Of a stretch of 64,000 bases of DNA, positions 1-9,097 are shown in pieces. Within the stretch, counting starts at the first letter, position 1. Each line of letters starts with the position of its first letter. Under the pieces are notes generated by a model. The model saw only the letters and a program-made list of their open reading frames with translations. It had not been told where the DNA came from and searched no databases. A program made the translations under genes and the position numbers. This DNA comes from TMP-86 sp039807285 (GTDB taxonomy: Bacteria > Pseudomonadota > Gammaproteobacteria > Steroidobacterales > Steroidobacteraceae), in assembly GCA_044226785.1 (NCBI GenBank), contig JBGAGK010000009.1:62001-126000 (forward strand), written 5' to 3'.

Positions 1-321
1 TTCCGCCTTGATCTTGCCGTTCTCAAGCGCCACGAGGCTCCCCAGGGCACTCTTGTGCTTTCGAAGTTCCTCACCCATCAATCGTACGGCTTCGCCACGC
101 CGGGGAGCGGGCACGTCCCGCCAGCGCGCTGCCGCGCTCACGGCGCTGGCAATGACACGGTCGTAGTCGGCATCGGTCGCGCCGCGGATCCGTGCCAGCA
201 CCTTCCCCGAGGAAGGATTGACCGAATCGAACAAGGGGCCCTGATCTGCACTCCAGCCTTCGCCGGACCAGGCCCCGGCATTGGTCGCCGACAGACCCAA
301 CGCATCGAGGATTGGTTGCAT
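1..321 (-). CDS. Aldehyde dehydrogenase, ALDH7/antiquitin type, N-terminal part only
   Basis: The gene starts with ATG at 321 and runs off the left edge, so only the first 107 residues are visible. The translation (MQPILDALGLSATNAGAW..., then NPSSGKVLARI, later PAPRRGEAVRLMGEELR and ALGSLVALENGKI) follows the N-terminus of the ALDH7 family, whose members oxidise 2-aminoadipate 6-semialdehyde with NAD in lysine catabolism. The catalytic Cys/Glu region lies outside the window. The start is 2 bases past the stop of the saccharopine dehydrogenase-family gene, so the two form a translationally coupled pair in one pathway. The exact substrate is inferred from that partner. Confidence 0.85.
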   Translation of the reverse strand, partial: MQPILDALGLSATNAGAWSGEGWSADQGPLFDSVNPSSGKVLARIRGATDADYDRVIASAVSAAARWRDVPAPRRGEAVRLMGEELRKHKSALGSLVALENGKIKAE

Positions 322-323
322 GA

Positions 324-1490
324 TCAGGCCCTCGCACGCTTTCGCTGGGAACCGCTCCGTCCCTCGACCACCATCTGCGCGGAAACCTCCTTGCCGGCGC
401 CTCCTGCATACAGCCGTCCGAAGCGGTTGGACAGGATCTCCGGCAGCCGGAATTTCTCCTGTGCGACAAAGCCCTGATACCGATCCGGATTTGACAGCAC
501 CAGATCGATGACCGACGTGATGCCGGCGGCAGTAGTGACCTGGATGGCCGACCAGAGACGGCCGGCGATCACCTGCGGATATACCTTGTTCACGTAATTT
601 TCTTCGCGGAACTCCCCGTCCTGGGTGCCTGTCACTGCCGCGTAGACGATGACCACGTCCTGCAAGGTCTGCGGAACCGCGTTTTCGAGGATGCGCTTGA
701 GAGTCGCCCGATCCTGATTGAGCTTGAGATCATTCATCAGCAGCCGCATCTGCTCGCAATGCCCCGGATAGCGCATCGTCTTGTAGTTCATGATCTGGGC
801 GCTGGCACCATAGGTCTCGGCCAGGGAACCAAGGCCGCCGGAGGTGTTGAAGGCTTCGTACAGGGTTCCGTCGATTTCGATCTCTTCCAGCCCCTCGAGT
901 GGCGCCGCTTCCACCATCCTGCCGTCGACGATGGCCTGGCAGGGATTGCCGTACTCGTTGATCAGGCCCTCGGTCGACCAGGTGAGCGAATATTTCAACA
1001 CGTTGTTCGGGTGCTGGGGCAATGCGCCGACCCGCAACTTCACGGTCCGCACGGAATCGAAATGCGTGATCAGCTCGTTTGCGGCAATGCTGATGAATCC
1101 GGGCGCAAGGCCGCACTGCGGCACGAATGCCTTCGTGGCACCGGTGGCGATGCTGCGCACCTCGCGCGTGACTTCCACGTCCTCGGTCAGGTCGAAGTAA
1201 TGTGCGTTCGCCGCACGGGCCGCGCGCGCAACGCCTGGGTTGCAGTAGAAAGGAAGACTGGAGATCACGGCATCGACCGGGTGGCTCGCCAGGTGAGCCG
1301 ATAGCGCGCTTTCGCTGGACGCATCGACACCAAAGCTGCGCATGTCCGGCAAACCATGCGCCTTGACGACCGCAGAGGCGGTGGTTTCGCTCACATCGCC
1401 GACGTCGACACGGTAGGCCTTCGTCTCCGCCAGCAGGCCCGAAATCAGTGCGCCGATCTTGCCGGCTCCAAGTACGAGTACTCGATGCAT
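324..1490 (-). CDS. Saccharopine dehydrogenase-family protein (lysine catabolism)
   Basis: This 388-residue protein opens with a Rossmann nucleotide-binding motif, VLVLGAGKIG, at residues 4-13, and has the saccharopine reductase-like C-terminal domain (GALPQHPNNVLKYSLTWS region, then the NPCQAIVDG segment). Family members are saccharopine dehydrogenases or L-lysine 6-dehydrogenases, both of which give 2-aminoadipate semialdehyde. The next gene, an ALDH7, would oxidise that semialdehyde. I chose ATG 1490 because the Rossmann strand starts immediately after it. An in-frame extension to 1682 would add 64 residues with no domain character and would overlap the divergent DAHP synthase start. Which of the two enzyme activities it has cannot be decided from sequence. 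Confidence 0.85.
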   Translation of the reverse strand: MHRVLVLGAGKIGALISGLLAETKAYRVDVGDVSETTASAVVKAHGLPDMRSFGVDASSESALSAHLASHPVDAVISSLPFYCNPGVARAARAANAHYFDLTEDVEVTREVRSIATGATKAFVPQCGLAPGFISIAANELITHFDSVRTVKLRVGALPQHPNNVLKYSLTWSTEGLINEYGNPCQAIVDGRMVEAAPLEGLEEIEIDGTLYEAFNTSGGLGSLAETYGASAQIMNYKTMRYPGHCEQMRLLMNDLKLNQDRATLKRILENAVPQTLQDVVIVYAAVTGTQDGEFREENYVNKVYPQVIAGRLWSAIQVTTAAGITSVIDLVLSNPDRYQGFVAQEKFRLPEILSNRFGRLYAGGAGKEVSAQMVVEGRSGSQRKRARA

Positions 1491-1642
1491 CTTGTCCACT
1501 CCCGGAAATTGTGGGCGTGAACCATCATGTCCGCGCCCGATGGCGGCGAATTGTGCCCGTGAGTGCGAATTTTCGCCACCTGATCCGTTGGCCCCTGTCT
1601 GGAATTGGCGCTCGAGGCATCGACTGTGTAGCATTTCGTCGC

Positions 1643-3004
1643 ATGTCCAATTCCACAGTCCTGACGGCCTGGCATCCCGCAAGCTGGCGCAGCCGCCCGG
1701 CCAGCCAGCAACCCGCTTATTCCGATCCGGCCGAGCTTGAACGTGTGGTGGCCGCGCTGTCGCGGCTGCCGCCGCTGGTAGTCTCGTGGGAGATCGAAGC
1801 GCTGCGTGAGAAGCTGGCGCAGGCGCAGCGCGGCGAACGATTTCTGTTGCAGGGTGGAGATTGCGCAGAAAGCTTCGATGAGTGTGAATCAGACAAGATC
1901 GCCAAGAAGCTCAAGGTACTGCTGCAGATGAGCCTGGTGCTGCTGCAGGGTCTGCGCCGGCCGGTCATCCGTGTGGGCCGTTTCGCCGGTCAATACGCCA
2001 AGCCCCGATCCACGGATACCGAGACCCGTGAGGCCGTGACGCTGCCCAGTTTTCGCGGTGACAACGTCAATCGCCCTGGTTTCAGCCTTGCGGAGCGCGA
2101 ACCCGATCCGCAACTTCTGCTGCGCGGCTATGAGCGCGCCGCGCTGACCCTGAATTTCATCCGGGCACTGATCGACGGCGGATTTGCGGATCTGCACCAC
2201 CCGGAGTACTGGGACCTGGCATTTCTCCGTCATTCGCCCCTGCAGGATGCCTACCAGCACATCGTCGATTCCATCGCCGAGTCGCTTGATTTCTTCGAGT
2301 CGATGAGCGGTCTGAGAGTGCATGATGCCAACCGTGTGGAATTCCATACCAGCCACGAAGGTCTTCATTTGCTGTACGAGCAGGCCCAGACACGCTTCAT
2401 CGATCGCCAGCATCGCTGGTACAACCTGTCCACCCATATGCCCTGGATCGGCATGCGCACGGCGCAGCTCGATGGTGCCCACGTGGAATATTTCAGGGGC
2501 ATTGCCAATCCCATCGGGGTCAAGGTGGGGGCGAGCATGGATGCCGAATGGCTTCAGGGCCTCGTCCAGGTCCTGAACCCGCAGAATCAGCCCGGCAGGT
2601 TGACGCTGATCCACCGCTTCGGCGCACGGAACATCGCCCAGCATCTGCCTGCCATGATTGCTGCCGTGCGCGCGACAGGAACTTCAGTGCTATGGGTATG
2701 CGACCCCATGCATGGGAACACGGAGACCACCTCGGGTGGAATCAAGACGAGACGCTTCGAGAACATCCTCAAGGAAGTGGAGGCGGCCTTTCGGATCCAT
2801 GATGAATGCGGTTCCCAGCTGGGAGGCGTCCACGTGGAGCTGACGGGCGATGATGTCACTGAATGCCTGGGGGGGGCCCGTGGGTTGAACGAAACTGACC
2901 TTGCCAGGGCCTACCGCTCGACGGTGGATCCCCGACTCAATGCCGAGCAGGCGCTCGAGCTTGCCATGCTCATCGCGCGTCAGGCTCGAGTCAGAGAAAG
3001 ATAA
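1643..3004 (+). CDS. Class II 3-deoxy-7-phosphoheptulonate (DAHP) synthase
   Basis: The 453-residue protein condenses phosphoenolpyruvate and erythrose 4-phosphate, the first step of the shikimate pathway. The plant/Mycobacterium-like class II signature is complete: LLQGGDCAESF at 68-78 with the metal-ligand Cys74, TLPSFRGDNVN, the LIHRFGARNI block, and the CDPMHGNT metal and substrate motif. Length matches the family (about 450-460). ATG 1643 is chosen because upstream in-frame residues have no family similarity. It is divergent from the lysine pair, with 152 bases between the starts. Confidence 0.95.
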   Translation: MSNSTVLTAWHPASWRSRPASQQPAYSDPAELERVVAALSRLPPLVVSWEIEALREKLAQAQRGERFLLQGGDCAESFDECESDKIAKKLKVLLQMSLVLLQGLRRPVIRVGRFAGQYAKPRSTDTETREAVTLPSFRGDNVNRPGFSLAEREPDPQLLLRGYERAALTLNFIRALIDGGFADLHHPEYWDLAFLRHSPLQDAYQHIVDSIAESLDFFESMSGLRVHDANRVEFHTSHEGLHLLYEQAQTRFIDRQHRWYNLSTHMPWIGMRTAQLDGAHVEYFRGIANPIGVKVGASMDAEWLQGLVQVLNPQNQPGRLTLIHRFGARNIAQHLPAMIAAVRATGTSVLWVCDPMHGNTETTSGGIKTRRFENILKEVEAAFRIHDECGSQLGGVHVELTGDDVTECLGGARGLNETDLARAYRSTVDPRLNAEQALELAMLIARQARVRER

Positions 3005-3341
3005 TTTTTTATTATCAATTAATTACGAAACTTATCCAGACTATTTATTAAAAGAATTTCCAATCATTTCTGGTAAATGCCGGCTTGTCTGAGCCGGTTC
3101 AAGTGTTATGCTTTCGTGCAATCTCCCTGTACACCCGCGAGTTGGCTGACGGCCATGCCTCGGTCTGCGGCCCCTCCGGTGTCTGGCCTGACCTGACTTT
3201 CTGCGAGGTGGCTGTGATTCCGAGCGACGCTCTCTGCCTGATGCCCTTTCAGCAGGACCTTGTGCAGTGCAAAGCAATGCGTCCCGGCCGGGACAATCAT
3301 CCGGCTTTTGTTCAAGTTCACAACCACGACGGAGAGGTTCG
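3005..3341 (+). other. Intergenic region and 5' leader of aceA
   Basis: There is no convincing gene in these 337 bases. The first 75 bases after the DAHP synthase stop are strikingly AT-rich for this genome. They are followed by a promoter-like element (3085-3112) and then by about 220 bases of ordinary composition that would be a long untranslated leader. Short reading frames inside have no recognisable product. Confidence 0.5.
3085..3112 (+). promoter_or_regulatory. Candidate sigma-70 promoter for aceA
   Basis: A -35-like TTGTCT at 3085-3090 and a -10-like TATGCT at 3107-3112 are separated by 16 bases. It is the best match in the aceA upstream region and would give a leader of about 220 nt. 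It was called by eye only. Confidence 0.4.
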
Positions 3342-4628
3342 ATGCTGAAGTCTGCTGCCGAGCTGAAACAGGAATGGGAAACCAGCCCGCGATGGAAGGG
3401 TGTGACCCGGGCCTACAAGGCAAGCGATGTCGTACGGCTGCGGGGTACCGTCGATGTCGAACACTCCCTGGCGCGGCTGGGTGCGGAAAAGCTCTGGCGT
3501 TATGTCAATGAGAAGCCCTTTGTAAACGCGCTTGGCGCGCTCACGGGCAACCAGGCCATGCAGCAGGTGAAGGCGGGGCTCGATGCGATATATCTCTCGG
3601 GATGGCAGGTGGCTGGCGACGCGAATGTTGCCGGGGCCATGTATCCGGATCAGTCGCTGTACCCGGCCAATTCCGTACCAGAGGTCGTCCGTCGTATCAA
3701 CAACACGCTTCGCCGGGCCGATCAGCTCACTCATGCCGAAGGAAATGATGCCATCGACTGGCTGAAGCCCATCGTGGCGGACGCCGAGGCGGGATTCGGC
3801 GGCGTTCTCAACGCGTTCGAACTGATGAAGGGCATGATCGAAGCAGGTGCAGCGGGCGTGCACTTCGAGGACCAGCTGTCCTCCGCCAAGAAATGCGGGC
3901 ACATGGGGGGCAAGGTCCTGGTACCCACTTCCGAAGCGATCTCCAAGCTGGTCGCGGCCCGCCTGGCAGCCGATGTCAGCGGAGTGCCCACCGTGCTGAT
4001 TGCGCGCACCGATGCCGAGTCGGCCAACCTGCTGACCTCGAATGTCGACGAGCGGGATGCGCCATTCATCGCATCCATGGAACGTACGTCAGAGGGCTTC
4101 TTTTACGTGAAGGCGGGGCTGGAACAGGCCATCGCGCGCGGCCTGGCTTATGCTCCCCACGCAGACATGATCTGGTGCGAAACTGGCGTGCCCGACATGG
4201 ACGAAGCCCGGCATTTTGCCGAAGGGATCCACCGGAAATTCCCGGGCAAACTCCTGGCGTACAACTGCTCGCCTTCCTTCAACTGGAAGAAGAAGCTCTC
4301 GGACGAGCAGATCAGCAGGTTTCAGCGTGAACTGGGCGCCATGGGCTACAAGTTCCAGTTCGTGACCCTGGCAGGTTTCCATGCATTGAACTATTCGATG
4401 TTCCAGTTGGCCAAAGGTTACAAGCAGAAGCAGATGTCAGCCTACGTGGCGTTGCAACAAGAGGAGTTCGCCTCGGAGCAGGAAGGCTATACGGCCACCA
4501 AGCACCAGCGGGAGGTGGGGGCAGGGTACTTTGACGATGTCACCCAGACTGTCACGGCAGGCCAGTCGTCGATTACGGCATTGAAGGGCTCCACGGAGGA
4601 AGCCCAGTTCCAGAAGGCACACGGATAG
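3342..4628 (+). CDS. aceA: Isocitrate lyase
   Basis: This 428-residue enzyme cleaves isocitrate into glyoxylate and succinate, opening the glyoxylate bypass. The catalytic signature KKCGHMGG is at residues 183-190 with the nucleophilic Cys185, preceded by AGVHFEDQL. The N-terminal WxxSPRWKG and LTGNQAMQQVKAGL blocks are typical. ATG 3342 has the Shine-Dalgarno-like GGAGAG just upstream. An in-frame extension to 3267 adds only residues unlike the family. No malate synthase gene is adjacent in this window. A strong terminator follows at 4690. Confidence 0.97.
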   Translation: MLKSAAELKQEWETSPRWKGVTRAYKASDVVRLRGTVDVEHSLARLGAEKLWRYVNEKPFVNALGALTGNQAMQQVKAGLDAIYLSGWQVAGDANVAGAMYPDQSLYPANSVPEVVRRINNTLRRADQLTHAEGNDAIDWLKPIVADAEAGFGGVLNAFELMKGMIEAGAAGVHFEDQLSSAKKCGHMGGKVLVPTSEAISKLVAARLAADVSGVPTVLIARTDAESANLLTSNVDERDAPFIASMERTSEGFFYVKAGLEQAIARGLAYAPHADMIWCETGVPDMDEARHFAEGIHRKFPGKLLAYNCSPSFNWKKKLSDEQISRFQRELGAMGYKFQFVTLAGFHALNYSMFQLAKGYKQKQMSAYVALQQEEFASEQEGYTATKHQREVGAGYFDDVTQTVTAGQSSITALKGSTEEAQFQKAHG

Positions 4629-4689
4629 GACCTTTCGGCAAGGGGTTCGGTTGCGCTCGGGTTAGTCCAAAGTCCGGCGCGATCAACGG

Positions 4690-4725
4690 CGGGCTACGCG
4701 GGTTCTCGCGTAGCCCGTTTTTTTT
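4690..4725 (+). terminator. Rho-independent terminator after aceA
   Basis: A perfect 11-bp stem (CGGGCTACGCG at 4690-4700 pairing with 4707-4717) with a 6-base loop is followed by eight T residues at 4718-4725. On the minus strand it could also serve the convergent amidohydrolase gene, though the U-tract favours aceA. Confidence 0.93.
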
Positions 4726-4761
4726 CATTGGCAACCGGCGTCAGATGGGTCAGCTTCCGGA

Positions 4762-6486
4762 TCAGTGTCTGGGGTAGACCTGTTCACCCTGGATGTAGAC
4801 CTGCGTTGCCCTGGTCTCATGCACTTCGGTGACCGGGATCTGCAGGGGGTTGCGGTCCAGGATCACAAAGTCGGCCAGCAGGCCCGCTTCGATCGCGCCG
4901 CGCTCGGCCCGCTTGCCCAGACCCTTGGCGGCATTGACCGTGAACATGTCGATCGCTTCCCTGAGCGTGATTGCTTCCTTCGGAGCAAGCGCCTTGCCCG
5001 AGCCTCCCGGCGCCTTGCGGGTCACGAGAGTCTCGATGCCCAACCAGGGGCTCTCCGCCGCCGAATACGGCCAATCGGATCCACCCACGAGCAACGCACC
5101 TGCATCCAGAGCTTCCCTGGCGGGATGTTCCCGCTCCATGCGCGAGTCTCCCACCTGAGGCCGGGTCGCAGCGTCCCCCATAGGGGTCGGATACCAGATG
5201 TAGGGTGAGTACTCGAAGACTGCGCCGATCTGCCGCGCCCTCGGCAGATCCTGCGCGGAAACGAAGCTGTTGTGGGCCACTTCGTGAAGGTGCGCCGTCC
5301 AGCCGTTGGCCTTGCGGGCCGCCACGATCGCATCGAGTGCGGCGCGCACGGAACCATCGCCGGTTGCATGGATCTTGAGCGTCAACCCGCGTGCATCGAA
5401 TGCGATTGCCAGTTCCTTGAGCCGTTCCGGCTGCAGGTTCCAGACGCCGCGATTGTCTGGATCGCCCTCGTATGGCGCAAGCATGCGCGATGTTCGATCC
5501 ATGGGCGCACCGTCCGGATACAGCTTCACGCAATCCGTACTGATACGCTCACGCGCGAAATAGCGGCGATTCCTGATCAGTGCCTCGGCCGCGGCCCTTG
5601 CATCCGTGTCACTCCAGCGCAGGCAGGCCTTCACACGCTGCCTGAGCCGGCCTGCATCGAACAATTCCGCGTAGATCTGCAGATCTTCCTCTTCTGCCAT
5701 CGCATCCGTGAATGAAGTCACGCCATTCGAGAGCATCTCGTCAAGGCCAGCCTCGACCGCCCGCACATTGCGCTTCCGGTCGGGTAGCGGGATCAGGCGC
5801 ATGATCCGCATTGCTGCTTCGCCGGACAGCACGCCGGTCGGCACACCATGCCGGTCCCGAGCGACAGGGCCGCCGGCCGGCTTCTCGCTGTCGAGTGAAA
5901 CGCCTGCCATTTTCAGGGCCATTGAATTTGCCCAGACGATCGGCGTCGTACCGAAATCGCCTTGTTTGCCCAGAACGACCGGGTGACCGGCCGACACGGC
6001 ATCAAGGGCCGCTCGACTGACAGGCTCTTGTGCGAATGCCCTGTCTGTCCATCCGCCACCCTCGATCCATTCGCCACGGGGGCGGCCCGCCACGCATGCC
6101 TTCACGATTTCGATCATCTGGCGTTGCGTTGCATCGGCCCCGATGTTGCACTTGATGAGTTCGAGACCAGCCCAACGGACATGCACGTGAGCATCATTGA
6201 GGCCGGGAAAGACCACGGCACCGTGCAGATCCACCACCCGGGTATGCGACCCGCGGTTCGCAAGCACCGCCTGGGCGTCACCGACCGCCAGGATCAATCC
6301 CTTCCCGACTGCGAACGACTTTGCCCATCCGGTCGGTGTGAATATGCGGCCATTGTCATAGATGGTGTCTGCGACGAGCGGCGCCATGACCCGTCCATCC
6401 GCGTGATCGGCAGTCTGGGAAACCGCGCCGGCACTGTGCATGGCCAGCACGATCGCCACGAATCCATCGAGTCTTCTGGCCGTCAT
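4762..6486 (-). CDS. Exported amidohydrolase, YtcJ-like (Amidohydro_3)
   Basis: The 574-residue protein begins with a basic, hydrophobic signal peptide-like stretch (MTARRLDGFVAIVLAM...) and so probably acts in the periplasm. Metal-binding features of the amidohydrolase superfamily are visible: FPGLNDAHVHV near residue 85, IHATGDGSVRAALD in the second half, and the C-terminal LADFVILDRNPL block that closes the small beta-sandwich domain. Family members hydrolyse amides or formyl groups; the substrate here is unknown. ATG 6486 is preferred over 6510 because a G-rich Shine-Dalgarno (GGGGGG) lies about 8 bases upstream of it. Confidence 0.88.
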   Translation of the reverse strand: MTARRLDGFVAIVLAMHSAGAVSQTADHADGRVMAPLVADTIYDNGRIFTPTGWAKSFAVGKGLILAVGDAQAVLANRGSHTRVVDLHGAVVFPGLNDAHVHVRWAGLELIKCNIGADATQRQMIEIVKACVAGRPRGEWIEGGGWTDRAFAQEPVSRAALDAVSAGHPVVLGKQGDFGTTPIVWANSMALKMAGVSLDSEKPAGGPVARDRHGVPTGVLSGEAAMRIMRLIPLPDRKRNVRAVEAGLDEMLSNGVTSFTDAMAEEEDLQIYAELFDAGRLRQRVKACLRWSDTDARAAAEALIRNRRYFARERISTDCVKLYPDGAPMDRTSRMLAPYEGDPDNRGVWNLQPERLKELAIAFDARGLTLKIHATGDGSVRAALDAIVAARKANGWTAHLHEVAHNSFVSAQDLPRARQIGAVFEYSPYIWYPTPMGDAATRPQVGDSRMEREHPAREALDAGALLVGGSDWPYSAAESPWLGIETLVTRKAPGGSGKALAPKEAITLREAIDMFTVNAAKGLGKRAERGAIEAGLLADFVILDRNPLQIPVTEVHETRATQVYIQGEQVYPRH

Positions 6487-6638
6487 GTTCTCATCCCCCC
6501 GCGGCATCATCGTAACGCGGATCGATCTCTGTCAAGATGGGACGCATCGTCGCGACATGACCGGAGCATGGGTGGACAGCCAGCCCCTGATGACATCTTT
6601 GCATTGCTTCTTCGATCCTCTATCGCCGGTCAGGACAC

Positions 6639-7277
6639 ATGAATTCAGGCTTTGACCTTCATTGCCGACGCTGCCCTCGCCTGGCTGCATTTCTCGACTC
6701 GGTGCGCAAGGATCATCCCGAATACCATTGCCGACCGGTCCCGCCATTCGGGGATGAAGATCCGCGGATGCTCATCGTCGGGTTGGCGCCGGGCCTGCAC
6801 GGCGCCAATCGCACCGGGCGGCCGTTCACCGGGGATTTTGCCGGCATCCTGCTGTATGAAACACTGTACAGGACCGGACTTGCGAGCGCGGCAGTCTCCC
6901 GCTCCAGGGATGACGGACTGGTGCTGCGAGGAGTTCGGATCACGAATGCCGTGAAGTGCCTGCCACCCGCCAACAAGCCAGAAGCGCGCGAGGTCGATCA
7001 ATGCAATGAATACCTGCGTTCCGAACTGGCCGCGCACTCATCCGTACGTGTGGTGGTCGCTCTGGGACTGATCGCTCACAATGCGGTGCTCAAGGCGCTC
7101 GGGCTCCAGAGGTCGAAGCACCGCTTTGCCCATGCGGCAGAACATGATCTGTCCGCCGGGCGTGTGCTGCTCGATTCCTATCATTGCAGCCGCTACAACA
7201 CCCAGACACGTCGGCTCACGCAATCCATGTTCGAGTCCGTCATGGGCCGGGCACGCGATCTGGCCGGGCGGACATGA
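6639..7277 (+). CDS. Uracil-DNA glycosylase, family 5 (UdgB-like)
   Basis: The 212-residue protein has the family motif GLAPGLHGANRTGRPFTGD at 48-66 and a second motif around His182 (SYHCSRYNTQTRRLT). Four cysteines at 9, 12, 107 and 122 are in the spacing expected for the 4Fe-4S cluster of family 4/5 enzymes. It would excise uracil (and probably other deaminated bases) from DNA. Motif 2 reads H-C-S, where P is usual in the middle position. Its stop overlaps the uvrC start in ATGA, so base-excision and nucleotide-excision genes are translationally coupled. Confidence 0.9.
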   Translation: MNSGFDLHCRRCPRLAAFLDSVRKDHPEYHCRPVPPFGDEDPRMLIVGLAPGLHGANRTGRPFTGDFAGILLYETLYRTGLASAAVSRSRDDGLVLRGVRITNAVKCLPPANKPEAREVDQCNEYLRSELAAHSSVRVVVALGLIAHNAVLKALGLQRSKHRFAHAAEHDLSAGRVLLDSYHCSRYNTQTRRLTQSMFESVMGRARDLAGRT

Positions 7278-9097
7278 ACGAAAGCCGATTCGACGGCAGG
7301 GCATTCGCTGATACCCTGCCGGCAAGGCCCGGGGTCTATCGCATGCTCGACGCCGCGGGTGCCGTGCTGTATGTCGGCAAGGCGCGGAACCTGAAGAATC
7401 GCGTGACCTCGTATTTCCAGGCCAGCAATGTTGCACCCAAGGTGCAGGCCCTGGTGCAGATCACACAGCGCATGGAAATCACCATAACCGGCTCGGAGAC
7501 AGAGGCGCTTCTTCTGGAGTACAACCTGATCAAGAAGCACCGGCCGCGGTTCAATGTGGTGCTGCGCGATGACAAGAGCTTCCCTTGGCTGCATCTGGAC
7601 ACCCGGCAGGAATATCCGCGGCTGTCGCTGTACCGAGGGTCACGCAAGGAACCCGGGCGGTATTTTGGTCCTTATCCATCCGCCGGTGCAGTACGTCAGA
7701 CGCTGCAACAGCTGCAAAAGCTGTTCCGGCTGCGCAACTGCGAGGACAGCTTCTTTGCCAACCGTTCCCGACCCTGCCTTCAGTACCAGATCCAGAGATG
7801 CACGGCGCCCTGCGTGGGCCTGATCTCGATCACTGACTATGCCGGTGATGTCGAAGCTGCGGTGAAAGTCCTGGAAGGCCGGAATACGGAGGTCAACGAA
7901 GAACTCGCGCGGCGCATGGAAGAAGCATCCCGAAAACTCGAGTTCGAGCACGCGGCGCGGATACGCGACCAGCTGGCGAGCCTGAGAGCCATCCAGGCGC
8001 AGCAGGCTATCAGCTCGGATGAACGCCATGACGCCGACATCATCGCCCTGGCCAGCTCGAACTCGGAGCACGTCGTGGTTCTGCTGTTCGTGAGGGCCGG
8101 GCAGAGCCTGGGAAGCGCCACCTTCTTTCCCAGCGCAGCGTTTGTCGAACCGGAGGAACTGATCAGCGGCTTCCTGACGCAGTACTACCTGGAGCGCGAG
8201 GCGCCGGCGGAGATCATCCTGGCGGAGCCGATTGTGGATCGGGAACTGCTGGAAGCGACATTCAGCAAACACTCCGGCCACAAGGTGCGCATTGCCAGCG
8301 AAGTTCGCGGCATTCGGGCGCGCTGGGTGCAGATCGCCCAGACCAACGCCACCGAACACCTCCGGATGCGGGCGCAGGCGCGCAGCAACCTGGAGGAGGC
8401 GCTGGAGGAGTTGCGCTCGACCCTCGGCATGACGCGCAGCCCGCGCCGCATCGAGTGCTTCGACATCAGTCATACGGGCGGAACGGACACCGTGGCCTCC
8501 TGCGTGGTGTTCGGGCCCGAGGGTGCGATGAAGCAGGAATATCGTCGCTTCAACATCACCGATATCCAGGGCGGTGACGACTTCGCCGCCATGCACCAGG
8601 CGCTGAACCGGCGTTACCGGAGGGTGAAGGAGGGGGAGGTGGTTGCTCCAGACCTGCTGCTCATCGACGGCGGGGCGGGGCAGGTCAAGCAAGCCGGGCA
8701 GGTGCTGGAGGATCTCGGATTGTCGGACATCCTGCCGGTCGGCGTGGCAAAAGGCGCGGATCGAAAGCCGGGGCAGGAACGCCTGTTCTTGTTGGGTCGT
8801 GACCTGCCGATTATAATGCCGCCGGATTCGCGAGCCCTGCACCTTGTCCAGCGCGTACGTGATGAAGCGCATCGATTCGCGATTTCGGGCCACCGCCGCA
8901 AGCGTGCAAGGCGGTATAGCCAGTCGATCCTGGAGACCATCCCCGGACTTGGCCCTGTGAAGCGGCGTGAACTGCTCAAGCAGTTCGGCGGCATGCAGGG
9001 AATCCTGCGGGCGGGAATGCAGGATCTGTCGGGCGTCCGCGGGGTGGGGTCCGAGCTTGCGAAGATCATCTATGAACATCTCCACCCGGGCAGCTGA
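7274..9097 (+). CDS. uvrC: Excinuclease ABC subunit C
   Basis: This 607-residue nuclease makes both incisions in UvrABC repair. The N-terminal GIY-YIG domain is seen as RPGVYRML and LYVGKARNLKNR. A UVR motif (EFEHAARIRDQLASL) lies near residue 235. The RNase H-like C-terminal nuclease region (ECFDISHTGG, LLIDGGAGQV) follows, and the protein ends with tandem helix-hairpin-helix motifs (IPGLGPVKRRELLKQFGG). ATG 7274 overlaps the glycosylase stop. The 3' end overlaps pgsA by 26 bases. Confidence 0.97.
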   Translation: MNESRFDGRAFADTLPARPGVYRMLDAAGAVLYVGKARNLKNRVTSYFQASNVAPKVQALVQITQRMEITITGSETEALLLEYNLIKKHRPRFNVVLRDDKSFPWLHLDTRQEYPRLSLYRGSRKEPGRYFGPYPSAGAVRQTLQQLQKLFRLRNCEDSFFANRSRPCLQYQIQRCTAPCVGLISITDYAGDVEAAVKVLEGRNTEVNEELARRMEEASRKLEFEHAARIRDQLASLRAIQAQQAISSDERHDADIIALASSNSEHVVVLLFVRAGQSLGSATFFPSAAFVEPEELISGFLTQYYLEREAPAEIILAEPIVDRELLEATFSKHSGHKVRIASEVRGIRARWVQIAQTNATEHLRMRAQARSNLEEALEELRSTLGMTRSPRRIECFDISHTGGTDTVASCVVFGPEGAMKQEYRRFNITDIQGGDDFAAMHQALNRRYRRVKEGEVVAPDLLLIDGGAGQVKQAGQVLEDLGLSDILPVGVAKGADRKPGQERLFLLGRDLPIIMPPDSRALHLVQRVRDEAHRFAISGHRRKRARRYSQSILETIPGLGPVKRRELLKQFGGMQGILRAGMQDLSGVRGVGSELAKIIYEHLHPGS

